From the NCBI GenBank assembly GCA_008477525.1, contig SPDT01000006.1:27501-91500 (forward strand): 64,000 nucleotides of DNA. The letters run 5' to 3'. Under the pieces are notes generated by a model. It saw only the letters and a list, made by a program, of their open reading frames with translations, was not told where the DNA came from and did not search any database. This document shows positions 23,290 to 34,200 of the stretch, piece after piece; the first letter of the stretch is position 1; every line of letters begins with the position of its first letter. This stretch comes from Hypomyces perniciosus (lineage: Eukaryota > Ascomycota > Sordariomycetes > Hypocreales > Hypocreaceae). The position numbers and the translations under genes are program-made.

Positions 23290-23985
23290 AAAGCCCTCGG
23301 AGGATGGTTGTTGCGGTGATAGGATGTGCCCCCTGTAGCGAGCGGCCTACAGGCCAGAATTGACCGGTTTCCCGTGTTCTTGTGTATTCCATTCCAGTGA
23401 CCGTATATCTGCCAAGTTCAACGGTGCTTTAAAGTGCTCGAAGCGCTGCCGTAGAAGGGCTTTGGTAAGCCCGTCAGCAGGCATAAGGTTAGTAGAGAGA
23501 TAGGAAACTGTAAACGATCCTTTCTGCTATTCCTGCCAAAGCTATATATTCTATATATCAATATGATGCAGGCGAGCGTTAATTTGCATGCTCTCTCTAA
23601 TCATAAAGAGCATTTTGTCGAGGGGGAAATAACACGCCCAAACACACACAAAAACCAACAAAAGACAGCCCCTAGGACTAATATAAAAGCCACGAAGCTA
23701 TCAGCTACTCAAGTAAATATCATTGACGCAGTCTGTCGCCGACCTGAGGCTGGATGAAGAGAAAGAAAGGAGAAAAGCTATCTTGGCTGCGATTCCGGCT
23801 ATTAATACCCCTTTTTCCCTAATTTAACTAGTTTTCCGACCATTTTCTAGCCTTCCTAATCAGGCCTAGCTCCCGGGATCTATCGGGCTGGTCACGGGCA
23901 TGTCAGTTACTCCCGACAAAGTATAGTTGGTTGATTGTTACAGTTAATATTCTAGTTAGCGCCGGGGTTAAATTTCATCTCTTAG
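23290..23985. other. Gene-free stretch with possible LTR end
   Basis: Two hairpins of the type found in the preceding gene fall near 23280-23299 and 23344-23355. Around 23896-23918 the bases GGCATGTCAGTTACTC resemble the reverse complement of the start of LTR-G. The rest has mixed composition and no supported gene. Confidence 0.4.
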
Positions 23986-23989
23986 AAAA

Positions 23990-24970
23990 GGCGACGCAAA
24001 CCTATTGCCTCTTTCGCTATTTAGGTAAAGGCAAGCAGCTTAGCTTTAGTTATAGATGTACTGAAAGTGCTTTGGCGCGTTGCATTCTATAGGATAGTGA
24101 TACGCATAAAAGCGCATCCTTCTCTTTCCTTTCCTTTCCTTCCTCCATCATCCTTTATTCTCTCCTTTCCACCCCATTGTGTATCAGATAGGGCCTGAAA
24201 ATAGCGTAATAGGATACCCCTAAGACAATCTCCGAGTATCTATATTATTAGCGAAGGAAGTATCGCTTAAAGCGGTTAAGACCTATATTTCTCCTCTCCC
24301 TCTATACTAAAGAACTAGGAAACGCTATATATACAAATAGCAGATTAACTGGTTAACTGCTTTAGGGTGCTCTTTACTGGGGTTAGTTAGAAAGTGTAAT
24401 AAAGCCGAGGCGCTATATACTATATCAGGCTTTATTATAATAGCCGTATAGAGCACTAATCCTACTTTCTTTTAATATATTTTAATAGTTGCTTTTAAAG
24501 CTTGCAATATGTCACGGGTTAAACCCAATTAAGAAGGACCTCGGCGATACCGAGCCCAGCACTATAATTCCCCACACTTCCCGGAACTGCCGGCATGCAT
24601 ATAAGCACTAGGCCCACGCACATATATACTACTGCCCTATAGATGGATATATATAGCTACATAGCTCCCTTCTACCTTCCTGCTCTCTAGCTTTGAATAG
24701 ACAATTCTACGGCGCCCTATTATCAGCTACTGTGATAGACCACGCCCATCACACAATATACTTTTCCTAAGCTTTATAATAGGTATTAGAATTATAGGAA
24801 GCTATATTCCTTTATTAAGCCTAAATTGTTTTGCAATTTTTTTAAAATAGGTCTTATAGGAAAAGTATATCTTATACTCTGCACGGTTACAGGTAATTTT
24901 AATCCCTAAAAACTACTGCGCGTCTCCTTTACTGTAAAGCTTATACTTTGCTTTTAGAGCGTTTAGTAGC
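23990..24970 (-). pseudogene. Ty1/copia pol remnant (RT and RNase H)
   Basis: The minus-strand translation gives the end of a copia reverse transcriptase at about 24760-24950 (KYKLYSKGDAQ, FLGIKITCNRAEYKIY, KIAKQFRLNKGI) and copia RNase H at about 24190-24440 (HPKAVNQLICYL, DTSFANNIDTRRLS, GYPITLFSG). Stops are TAA/TAG. The two parts are separated by LTR-F at 24510-24753, whose removal rejoins them. Everything upstream in pol is missing; LTR-A lies just beyond the break. Confidence 0.75.
24510..24753. repeat. Solo LTR-F (244 bp) with TSD CAATA, nested in copia remnant
   Basis: The unit begins TGTCACGGGTTAAACCC and ends CCCATCACA. CAATA is found directly before (24505-24509) and after (24754-24758). 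It interrupts the copia RT/RNase H reading and is GC-richer than its host. This is the only copy in the window, so family membership rests on the ends and the TSD. Confidence 0.75.
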
Positions 24971-24974
24971 TGAG

Positions 24975-25136
24975 TATCACAGTACACAGAACAGCAGGTT
25001 AAGGTGATATCTTTGTTGTTCCTTGAATAAGGCAAAAAGCTATAAGAGTGTGGTTCAAAGGTGTAGGACCAAGTCATTACGTGAAGATGCACGTGATACT
25101 AATAAGTTATTGGAGGATAGGTTCAGTGCCATAACA
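24975..25136 (-). repeat. Solo LTR-A with TSD CTGAG/CTAAG
   Basis: This 162-bp copy runs from TATCACAGTAC to CCATAACA on the plus strand. It is flanked by CTGAG (24970-24974) and CTAAG (25137-25141), which differ by one G-to-A change of the RIP type. Its own TSD shows that it inserted alone and is not one arm of a larger inverted-repeat transposon with 25770-25931. Confidence 0.75.
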
Positions 25137-25210
25137 CTAAGTATAAAGAGCTTTATTATACCGATAATATACAATTAAAATATTATCTATATAGAATATA
25201 ATAAAGATCT

Positions 25211-25767
25211 TGTCAGGGGTAACTGACATGCCCAATGCACTTGCATTTTTCTTGTTAGCTTACCCGAGAAAAGTCGGCTACTTATTTAAGCAGCTAGTGG
25301 ATTAGGAAAGCACGAGAGTATAAAGACATACAGATAGACCTAGTTTAATACACCACAACCTTCTTCCCCCTTTAATACACAACCCCACCTATGACTTCAC
25401 AGCCACTGAGGCGTACGTACCCCGGAAGAACGACGGAACGACCGACCAATCAGGAAGGATCACTCGGATCACTGTAGGCTACGGATCACTTGGATCACGG
25501 AGCGTGAGCCAAGGTGATCCAACGCAACCGTGATCCATGCGTGATCCAAGTACATTCACTATGTATTTCCTTTGTATATAAGACTAAATAAGTCACGATC
25601 GTTAGTATAGTTACTTAGACAGTCGTTAACAAATTGCATTTACCAGAACCACCTGTTCTACAGAATCGTGACTACGTTACCCTGCTCAGTATTCATCCCT
25701 GACCTCTCTGTCAACATAAACCCACGAGCCTCGGTTTATCCCTTGAGAATCAACCCGGATCGTCACA
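25211..25767 (+). repeat. Candidate solo LTR-G
   Basis: The unit starts TGTCAGGGGTAACTGACA and ends GGATCGTCACA, so it has TG..CA ends. It has a TATA-like GTATATAAG at about 25576 and a cluster of GGATCAC/GTGATCC repeats at 25455-25552. GC is well above the surroundings. Flanks GATCT and GCTGT do not match, so the borders are uncertain. A 20-bp piece near 23896 resembles its first bases. Confidence 0.4.
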
Positions 25768-25769
25768 GC

Positions 25770-25931
25770 TGTTACAGTACTAAACCTGCCCTCCGATAAC
25801 TTATCAGCATTACGTGCGTCCTTATATAATAACTTGGTCCTACACCTTCAAACCATATTCTTATAGCTTCTTGCCTTATTCAAGGCATAACAAAGATATC
25901 ACCTTAATCTGCTGTTTTGTATGCCGTAATA
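25770..25931 (+). repeat. LTR-A copy, forward orientation
   Basis: This copy runs from TGTTACAGTAC to GCCGTAATA and is the inverse of 24975-25136. It abuts LTR-G on the left and a LINE fragment on the right. The flanks ACAGC/TAGGC do not give a TSD. Its mutations are mostly C-to-T and G-to-A, as in RIP. Confidence 0.7.
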
Positions 25932-26182
25932 TAGGCTAAACTATTACTAATCTTTTAATTACTGCTACTATAAATACATAATTAAGTCTTTACTTTATAA
26001 GAGGAAAGGGCTATAACCTTCCGCAATACTATATTTAAAATATATATAATAGCTAATAATATCGAGAACTTATAGACCTTGATTGATTAATAATAATAGA
26101 TTAAACTCCCTTTAATAGTTTTGCTAGAAAAAGCAGTAATAGCTATAATATATATAGGAAATATATCTTTAAGCATTAATAA
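25932..26182 (+). mobile_element. LINE ORF2 fragment (linker to RT start), RIP-degraded
   Basis: This matches about 14993-15243 of the LINE at 12271-17681, with most differences being C-to-T or G-to-A. It ends exactly at the LTR-C at 26183, and I could not find the continuation on the other side of that LTR. Confidence 0.7.
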
Positions 26183-26762
26183 TGTTGAAATAACAAGGTT
26201 ATACTGAACCTCATTTATGTATGGCTTCTAGGAAGCTGCATACAACGCAGCAATGAGGAAACGACTGAGAGTCTAGTTGGGTTAACAATGGATGAACAAT
26301 TGAATTGTAACTGAACTAATAGCTAGAAAGCTATAGAATATCTAGTGATGTGCGGCTGGTGTAGAAGTGATTGTATAAACAATAGCTTTGTCTTCTACAA
26401 CAGTCCTCCGACCTAATAATAGGTGTGCGGTGGCAGAATTGGGTTTGTGGCCGCATTCCTATTTTCCGCAAAATTCATTTGTATGTAAAATCGGTCAAAT
26501 CGACTCACGGCCATACAAACGGGAAACCATTTTGGTCAGATTTTTCACAATGGCCATTATGCCCATTGTATTGAGTCTAGGGTAGGCGGGGTAGCCGATC
26601 CTAGCTCAATTGTTATCGTTGAGGATAACAGAAATTTCCTGACTTACACCGAAGTTCCTCCGGAACTCGGTCCTAGCGTCGGGCCTAATTCCGGGTCTAG
26701 CCAGAATAGGAAGGTTACCCAATTACACAGAAATCCTTGCTTTTTAGCCCTCCTTTTTAACA
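26183..26762 (-). repeat. LTR-C copy between LINE and gypsy remnants
   Basis: This copy has TG..CA ends (TGTTGAAATAAC to TTTTTAACA) and the same orientation as 5841-6419. ATAA occurs on both sides (26179-26182 and 26763-26766). In such AT-rich sequence that is weak evidence for a 4-bp TSD. The copy itself is well preserved. Confidence 0.8.
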
Positions 26763-29239
26763 ATAAAAAGTATATTATTAATTATAAAATATTATCTTTA
26801 TTATATTAAAAGAGAATATTACTGGATACTTAGTTTAAGGTATTTATTTTTAGGACTGTTTTTTTATTATAGTTAAAGAAGGTAAAGATTAAGGCGGTTA
26901 TAAACTAGGTTTTAAGACAGTTAAATGCAGCGGTATAGAGTTCTGTTTAATTCTATAGTATATCTTTTTTTAAAAGGCTGTTTAAAGGTTTATAGATATT
27001 AGAGAAGTTTTTAATAAACTGCTAATAAAAATTCGCAAAGCTTAGGAAGCATTAGAGTTTATAGAGGTTTAAGGGTCTCTTTTAACTTATAATTACAGCC
27101 ACTTTCTTAAAGTCTATCTTAATACTATTACTTATAATAATTAAGTTAAAGTACTTTATTTTTATTATTTTAAATTTACATTTTTTAATATTAATTTAAA
27201 GGCCTATATTAATTAATTTATTTATAACTTTTTATATATATTATTAATATTCCTTTCGCGTAGCTAAGTAGATTAAGATATTATTAAAATAGGCTATATA
27301 AATTTTATTAAGTAAATTATATAAAGTATAGTTAATATAGTGTTAAAAAGAGGCTAGGGCGTTATAAAGGCTGAAAGGTATAATAAAGGTTTTAAATAGT
27401 TTAAACTAGGTTATAAAAGCTGTCTTTTGTTTATATCCCTCTGCAATTCTAAGTTTATTAAAGGCGGCTATTATATCTAGCTTAATATAAAATCTAATAT
27501 TATATAAAGTATTTAATATTTCCTGGATTAGCGGTAATAGGTAGCAATTCTTTATAGTAATGTTATTAAGGCTTTAATAGTTTTAATAAATATAAATGCT
27601 TTTTCTGGGTTTTATAGTAAAGAGTAAAGGGCAGTATATCTCGCTCTAGATTCTTTAATAAATCCTTTAACTAGGTTTTTATCTAGCTATTATCTTATAA
27701 CCTAGAGTTCGCTTAGTGATATTAGGCAGTTTTTCTAATATAGTAATTCCTTTTTTAATAAAAGTTTAATTTTATAGTCTTATAATCTCCTAAAGGGACG
27801 CTTATTTGTTAATTATAGGAAAAGGCCGATAATTTTATTTTATAGCTAGTTAAGAAGTTTTTTTTAAATGTTACTTTCTATTAATTCTGGCTTTACTTTT
27901 ATAAACTTATTAATATTAGACTCTAATATCCTTTAAAGGTACTTTCCGTTATAGCAGTATATAAGGAATTTATAGAAAGCTATAGGGAATAATGCTTATA
28001 CTGCTGTAAAGCTGCCTTGTTTTTATAATACACTTGCAAAAGTATTTTCGTTAAGCTTTAATAGTTAGTATACTTTATATTCCTGCTTTTATATATTTTC
28101 TGCTAGGTTTATTTAAGTTAGTCTTATATATTAGGCAGATAGGTCTTTATAGAACTAAATAAATAATATTGCGGTAGATATTTAAATATCTATTAGTTTA
28201 GGTTGCTTATATAGCGCTACTATTATAGGTTTATTAGGTATTAGTATATTTAGTTTAGGGAGTTATACTGGGTTATATTAGTATAGATATTAATAGTTAC
28301 TGGCTATAGGCATTATTAAAATTAGTATTAAGGGCTTATTTAGTATTATTTATATTTTAGTTTTTAGTTTTTTATAGTTATTAGGTTAATAAGTGCGGTA
28401 GTGATTTTGCTTTAGTATTATTATAAGGTTAATGTATAGGTCCCTTTCTCTTTATTAAAGCGTTATTTCTTTTAATATACTTTTAATATAGGTTTAGAAC
28501 CTGACTTGTTTTTTAACCTTTTTTTTATCCTCTTTCATGTATTGTTTTATTTCTTGCTGGTAGTATAAAGTACTGACTTTAAGGGTTTGCCTGGGATATT
28601 AATATTATATGGAATAGTTATTGGGCTAGGAATTATTAGTATAGTATAGGTTTAAAGGCAATAATTTATTAAATAGTATTGCAAGTTAAAGGTAACTGTT
28701 AATATAGGCTAATTAATATTAGGATTATATCGCTATAGTTATAGTATTTTAAAGATAAAAGGGTTTTAATCTGAGAGATTAGTAATGAAAAATATATATA
28801 GCTTGCTATATTCCTTTATTTTTATATTTAGGATTATATAGTCGGTAAACTATACTGCTGCTTTACTATTAGTTAAAATAAAGCTTTTTAATTTAGGTAA
28901 TTATATTATTAGGATTTAAAACTTTTAGAGAAAATACTAGTCTATAAAGCTTTATACTAAGCAGCTACTATTAATAAAGGTTAGTATAGTTATTAGTGAA
29001 TGCGCAAGGAATAATATAGTATAAATAAATACTAATTTGCGATTTATAGCATTTAAAATTAATAGTCTATTATTAATAATAATCTATTATATCTATAAAG
29101 GTATTAGGTTTATAGGCTATTCTAATATTTTATTATATTTCTTAACGCAATATTGTCGGGAAGTTACTCTTTTCCTTGCCTTTTTATATTAAGAGTTATA
29201 TCTTTAGAGGTAAATGTATTGCTGGAGGTAATTAATCTT
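26763..29239 (-). pseudogene. Older Ty3/gypsy element: protease and RT part, RIP-degraded
   Basis: Read on the minus strand from high to low coordinates it holds a protease-like TFINSSCL..SFID block (about 28960-29040), RT sequence, and an FANFYQQFIKNFSNIYKPLN motif (about 26960-27030) typical of the RT-RNase H junction of gypsy elements. It is extremely AT-rich and stop-ridden. Its gag and 5' end lie at 37009-38598; the two parts were separated by the 7.1-kb gypsy element at 29240 and the LTR-C at 36426. The 3' part (most RNase H, integrase) is missing at 26763. Confidence 0.7.
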
Positions 29240-29501
29240 TGTCAGAGACCCTCTTTGGGGCAGACGGATCGGGCGAGGGGCTGCGACCTTAGGGAAGAGT
29301 AGAGGAGGTTGAAAAGCAGTCACTTGGAGGAGAGATAGATGCTAACAAGCAGGTAACAAGCCAGAAACTAGTAGTTAGGTGTAGCAGCAGTAGTTTACTG
29401 GTCTCTGAAGTTCTATATCTTCGGGGACCACAGTTGCTCTTATATATGCATTCCGGCCCATGTGATATTATGAGAGCTCTGGAGCTTCCGGTCTCCTGAT
29501 A
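29240..29501 (-). repeat. 3' LTR (LTR-D) of the gypsy element
   Basis: This 262-bp LTR is nearly identical to 36110-36371. Its plus-strand right end reads CTCCTGATA instead of CTCCTGACA, a C-to-T change that spoils the terminal CA. The left TSD ATCTT precedes it. Confidence 0.88.
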
Positions 29502-30116
29502 GGCTGCCCCCCCTTTTATGGCATCGACCTTGATGCCGGCGAGGACCCCATGTCTAACCAGCTCCTTTCCGGCTTCTGACACCCTATTGCCATGCTAAGC
29601 AGCAACCATTTCCTGTATAGACGCTTCTTTGAGCCCCAGACTCAAACACTTCGGCGTACACTTGGTAGCCTAAGAAGTTTCTGACCTTGTAGTTTAAAAG
29701 TACGCTTCCGTGCAATTGGACTTAGAGGGTAGCAGAGAAATCCTATATAATAAGCTAACCCTTTGCTGCTAACGCATAAGTGATTCACTCTGTTTTTCTT
29801 CTCCTAATTTACCACTGCGTGCGAGTGCACTGCATGCATTTTTGTCCTACTTTTCTTTTCTTTTATAACTTTAATTCCCGCTTACTTTTCTCTTTTCCTT
29901 CTTTTTTTCCTCTTTGTCTCTCTTTCTCTCTCGCCCTCTCTCTCCCTGTGGGCGCTTTTCTCTGTAAGTATTCCTTCCTCTCGCTTTTTATTACCAGCTA
30001 ACCTATTATGCAATAGCAGTTCTCTTTTCTTAGTTCAGCCTGCCACTATAAGTTCTCTTCTTCTTTCTGCGATAGACGTCGCTGCTTTGTGAGTTTTCTG
30101 TAGCTGATTCCTCACT
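29502..30116. promoter_or_regulatory. Pyrimidine-rich promoter-like block inside the gypsy element
   Basis: Between 29840 and 29965 the plus strand is almost pure C/T (CTTTTC, TCTCTC and CCCTCTCTC runs), and the ATG at 30117 follows about 150 bp later. Pyrimidine-rich tracts upstream of start codons are common in filamentous fungal promoters, so this suggests plus-strand transcription opposite to the retrotransposon. Seen from the minus strand the tract is polypurine-rich, but it lies too far from the LTR to be the usual primer tract for second-strand synthesis. Confidence 0.4.
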
Positions 30117-30905
30117 ATGACTTCCCATTTAACACGCTCATAGCCCGGTTTCAGAAAATGACAGCAATCCTGCAGTATCCAAGACCCTCGATATAGTAAG
30201 CCTGTCTTCGCTTGCAGCCAGTGCTATCTCGGTTGCGTCTCTATTAGAACACCCTCCCCCTGAGATTACCACGCCCTCGCCAGCAAAACGCCGCAAAGCC
30301 GCTGGCAACTTAACCCAGTAGGTGTTCTTATACAGATACAACTATTGGCCACTGCTAACTCGCTACAGACGCCCCGCCCCATGCCGTCATTGTCTTAACC
30401 TTTTGATCGAATAGAATGCAAAGTCAGGAAAAGAACCTCCCCAGTACTGTGATAATAAATGTGAGTTTTATGCTATCAGAAAGCAAAACTTTCCATGCTA
30501 ACTCGTGTTATGCTAGCTGCTTCTGAGAAATATTTTTATTGTTTTTTAAATAATAAGTCATGCAATCTAATTGCCTGTTAATTTATTAATGCCGCCAAGG
30601 TATTAGTTTAATGTTCCTAAGAGTCCCCTGTCGACAAGGTGAGTGCTTCGGTATTGCTTCTTTATTGTATAATAGCGGCTAATAAAAACCTAGTCTGTAA
30701 TAGCACCACTATAAGTCTAATGCAAAAAGAACCTTATATTGATGCGACAGAAGTCAGGCCTAGCCAAAGAACGAAAAGAGAAAGAGTCTGCAGCGAATGA
30801 GCAGCGTCGCCGCTAAAACTTAGAGCGCTTGAACCTTTAAGTTGCTCTTAATTAGGCAAACTCTCTCGCCACTATTGCTGCTGTTATGCGTACTTTTATT
30901 CCGGT
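30117..30905 (+). pseudogene. Antisense coding relic in the 3' region of the gypsy element
   Basis: A short frame starts at the ATG at 30117. After a shift to the +1 frame it reads 116 codons (30151-30501), broken by two TAG codons. The text is protein-like: a Ser/Pro-rich part (EHPPPEITTPSPAKRRK), WPLLTRYRRP, and a cysteine pattern CRHC..CDNKC that could bind zinc. A second block at 30739-30900 is basic and then coiled-coil-like (AKERKEKESAANEQRRR, then LERLNL, VALN and ANSLA segments) with CAA-to-TAA type stops. It may be a later exon. Extra zinc-finger/coiled-coil ORFs do occur in fungal gypsy elements, but I do not recognise this one. Function unknown. Confidence 0.45.
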
Positions 30906-31299
30906 ATGTGTTTCTTTATTCGTGATAGGCAGTTCTTAGCTAATTACTGTGTAATATGCCAGTGTGCTAAAATTCCTGTATTTCCTCGGGTATATCCTAC
31001 TATTATAGAAAATTGCGATAAGGTGCTGTTTAGAGATGAAGAGAACTAGTTGTTATTTAGTAGTAGTGTTGCCGCTTATTTGCTGCAAGATGTGCGCTGT
31101 TGCGAGTTTGTTTTCTGTTTTTAATTGACTGGTTAAAACTGCGCAGTACCTTGCTCCCTTTAATTTCGTAACGCTTAGTAGTAATAGCTGGTCATTTACT
31201 AATAAATCGCTGCTTATACTCTTAAATCAATTTAATATTAGTAAAATTACTTTTCTTTTGCTAAGTATTATTAGTCTTTAAGTAGTTTTTTTATTTGAC

Positions 31300-34200
31300 T
31301 AAGTATAAGCGTTGTGTCCCTTTATACTTATAATTAACAATTTTCTTAACTTTAAATATCTCTTTAGCGCTAAACGGGTAATCTTTTGGCTTAAAAGGTT
31401 CTCCCTTGTGGCTATAATATAGTTTAAGATTTATAATATTGAAAACATTATAAATTTTAATAGAAGATAGGAGATAAATTTAGTATACTAATCCACTTAT
31501 TCTAATTTGGCGTTTAATCTAGTAGGGATTAATATACTTTTTAGCGAGTTTTTTGCTAGGTTACTGGAGTTTTAGGTATTTTATAGAAAGTAATACTTAA
31601 TTGCTAACAGCGAATTTCTTTTTAAGTTAGTAAGTGTTATACTACTTCTTGTATTCTTTTTGGCTTTGTTGTAGTGTTTATTTAGCTATTTTACAGGTAG
31701 CTCAAAGCTCTTCTACCCTTATAATAGCATTAGTATAATGTCTATAGTAGGTTAGTTTATTGTGACCTAGAGCGTTAGGCTTATAGCTAAGCAGTAAGAA
31801 AGCTGGTGAATAGCCAGTTGCAGAATATTCGGCACTATTATACGTAAACTAAGCAAAAGATAATTTTTGCAGCTAGTTATCCTGTTATTTACTGCAAAAA
31901 GAATATAAATAATACTTTAAGGCTTAATTCTACTATTTAGTTTAACTATTAGTCTGTGGGTGAAAAGTGGTGCTAAGTCGCCATTTATAAGCAAGTAGGT
32001 GATAGAAACTTCGCTAAAATCTAGATTTAAATAATCGATCTCTGTCAGAGACAATTCCTTATAGTGTTCTAAAAATTGGATAAATGTGTTTTATAAAAAG
32101 GTTAGCGACTCCGCTGCTTGTAATATGCGCTGTTGTAGGTATATACAGGGCATATTTCATATATTGATTAATGATAATAAGAATCGTATTATACGGGTGT
32201 TTGCCTTTATAGTTTAGGATTTCCGGCAAATCTGTAATAAAATCTATAGAAATTTCTTTAAAGGGTCTTTCTAGTATCGGTAATAAAGTAAGTTTACTAT
32301 AAGGTTAATGGGTTTTCGCCTTCGTTGTCTAGTAAATGTAATATATAGATATATAACGCTTAACATCTCGCTTTATACCTCGCTAATAATAGGTCAGTAT
32401 AATGCGTTTTAAAGTATAATTAACTCTTTAGTGTCTAGCAGTTAGATTATTATAAAGTAGCATCAAAATCTCAGTATAAAGACCTATTAGCATATAGACT
32501 CTGCCCTAGTAGCGAACTAGCTGGTTATTACTGATAACCTAATTATTACCACGAGATATACTAACCACTCCCTGGCTCTGAACCTTTTACTGAATGAAGT
32601 AATCTCTTTATTAAGCTTGTAGGACAGCTGAGCGCAAAGACTTTTATAGTTCTGGCGGCGAACCTGCGGTAGTCTGCTGTATAACCTGCGAACCAGCAGT
32701 TATAACTTTAGCCACTATATTCTGCAGGTAGGCTATCTGCTAAATAGCATCTAGTCCCTGTCCCCTAACCTGGGGCGACGCTGGAGTAACGCTCCTGTCT
32801 ATAGGCGACCTTATATGTTCCTGGTTACTATAGTATGCTGCTGCAGATCCCTCTGGTTTATATAGGCTGTCGGCTTCCGTGCCATGAAAATGCTGCAAAA
32901 TCATTGATATGTAGCCTCGCTGCGATTCTTTAATCTCAGCAAGATTATGAAAATCAGGGCGTTGAGATAAGGCATTAGCAGGGTTAAACTTCCCTGGCCT
33001 GTACTTAATGCGAAAATTGAACGGAGCTAGCTTATTAAGAGCCTCTGCCTGCTGGCGTGAGAGCTTTTGTTTATCTGCGAAGTAACGGTGGTTAAGATAG
33101 TCTGTTATAACCTGAATCTCTATACCTATATAAGCCAGATAGTGTCTCTATGTTCGGAAAGCCTCTATAATAGTAAGAAATTCAGTATTAGGGGTATAAT
33201 AATATAATTTAGAACCATTTAGCTTTTTTAATATATATACTACAGGGTGCCAGGCATCTTGCTAGTACTGAGCTAGTACTGCCCTAATTGTATAGTTTAA
33301 CGTGTCTGTCTTTATACGAATCGGCGCTTCTAGGTTATAATATATTAAAACAGGTTTCTTTAAGAACTTTCCTTTAAGCTGTTGAAAAGCTTTAAGAGCG
33401 TTAGGCTTTAGCTGTAAAGAACCTTTTTGCTTTTTATAAGTAAGATCCATTAAAGGTACTGTAATTTTACTGTAATTTTTAATAAAGCGATAGTAAAACC
33501 CTATAAATCCTAGAAATATAAGGATATCGTGAATGCTTTTAAGTATTGGCCACTTAGCAATAGCTTAAACGCGTAACTGTTTTATCTTAATTCTATTAAG
33601 CGTGATAATGTATTTAAGGAAAGGTATTGAAGTAGTATAGAAGATGCATTTATTAATATTAGTATACAGCTTTGCGTCTTATAACTTCTTAAGAACCTGG
33701 CGAACGTGCTGCATATACTTTTCGAGGGTGCGGCTATAGATTAGTATATTATTAAGATATATAATGCAAATAAGATTAACTAGATCTTGTAGTGTATTAT
33801 TAATGTATTGCTGAAAAGTTGCAGGGGAATTCGTAAGGCCGAATGGCATAACGTTGCACTTAAAGTGTCTGTATCGGCAGCGAAATGCTGTCTTTCACCT
33901 ATCTTCTTTACAGATAGGTATCCGGTGATACACATCCTTTAAATTAAGCTTAGTGAAAATCTTAGTATATAAGAGTCTGTTAAGAATTTTAAAGATTAAT
34001 AGTAAAGGAGCGCAGTTCTTGCGAGTTATCTTGTTTAGAGCACGGAAATCGATGCACATTCGCAGTTTACTGCTTTTCTTTAGTATAAAGATTACAGGGG
34101 CACCTGCAGGACTAATAGACCGCTGAATCTATATATTTTATAGTGCTTTTTCTAAATACTCGCGGAAAGCTTCTAGCTCTTTAAGTGCTAGGTTATAGAT

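Noticed and set aside
24975..25931. Two inverted LTR-A copies read as terminal inverted repeats of one DNA transposon
   Set aside because: The left copy has its own TSD (CTGAG/CTAAG) and other single copies have perfect 5-bp TSDs, so each is an independent unit.
29780..30001. A 73-codon Leu/Phe/Ser-rich frame
   Set aside because: It is a translation of the C/T-rich promoter-like tract.
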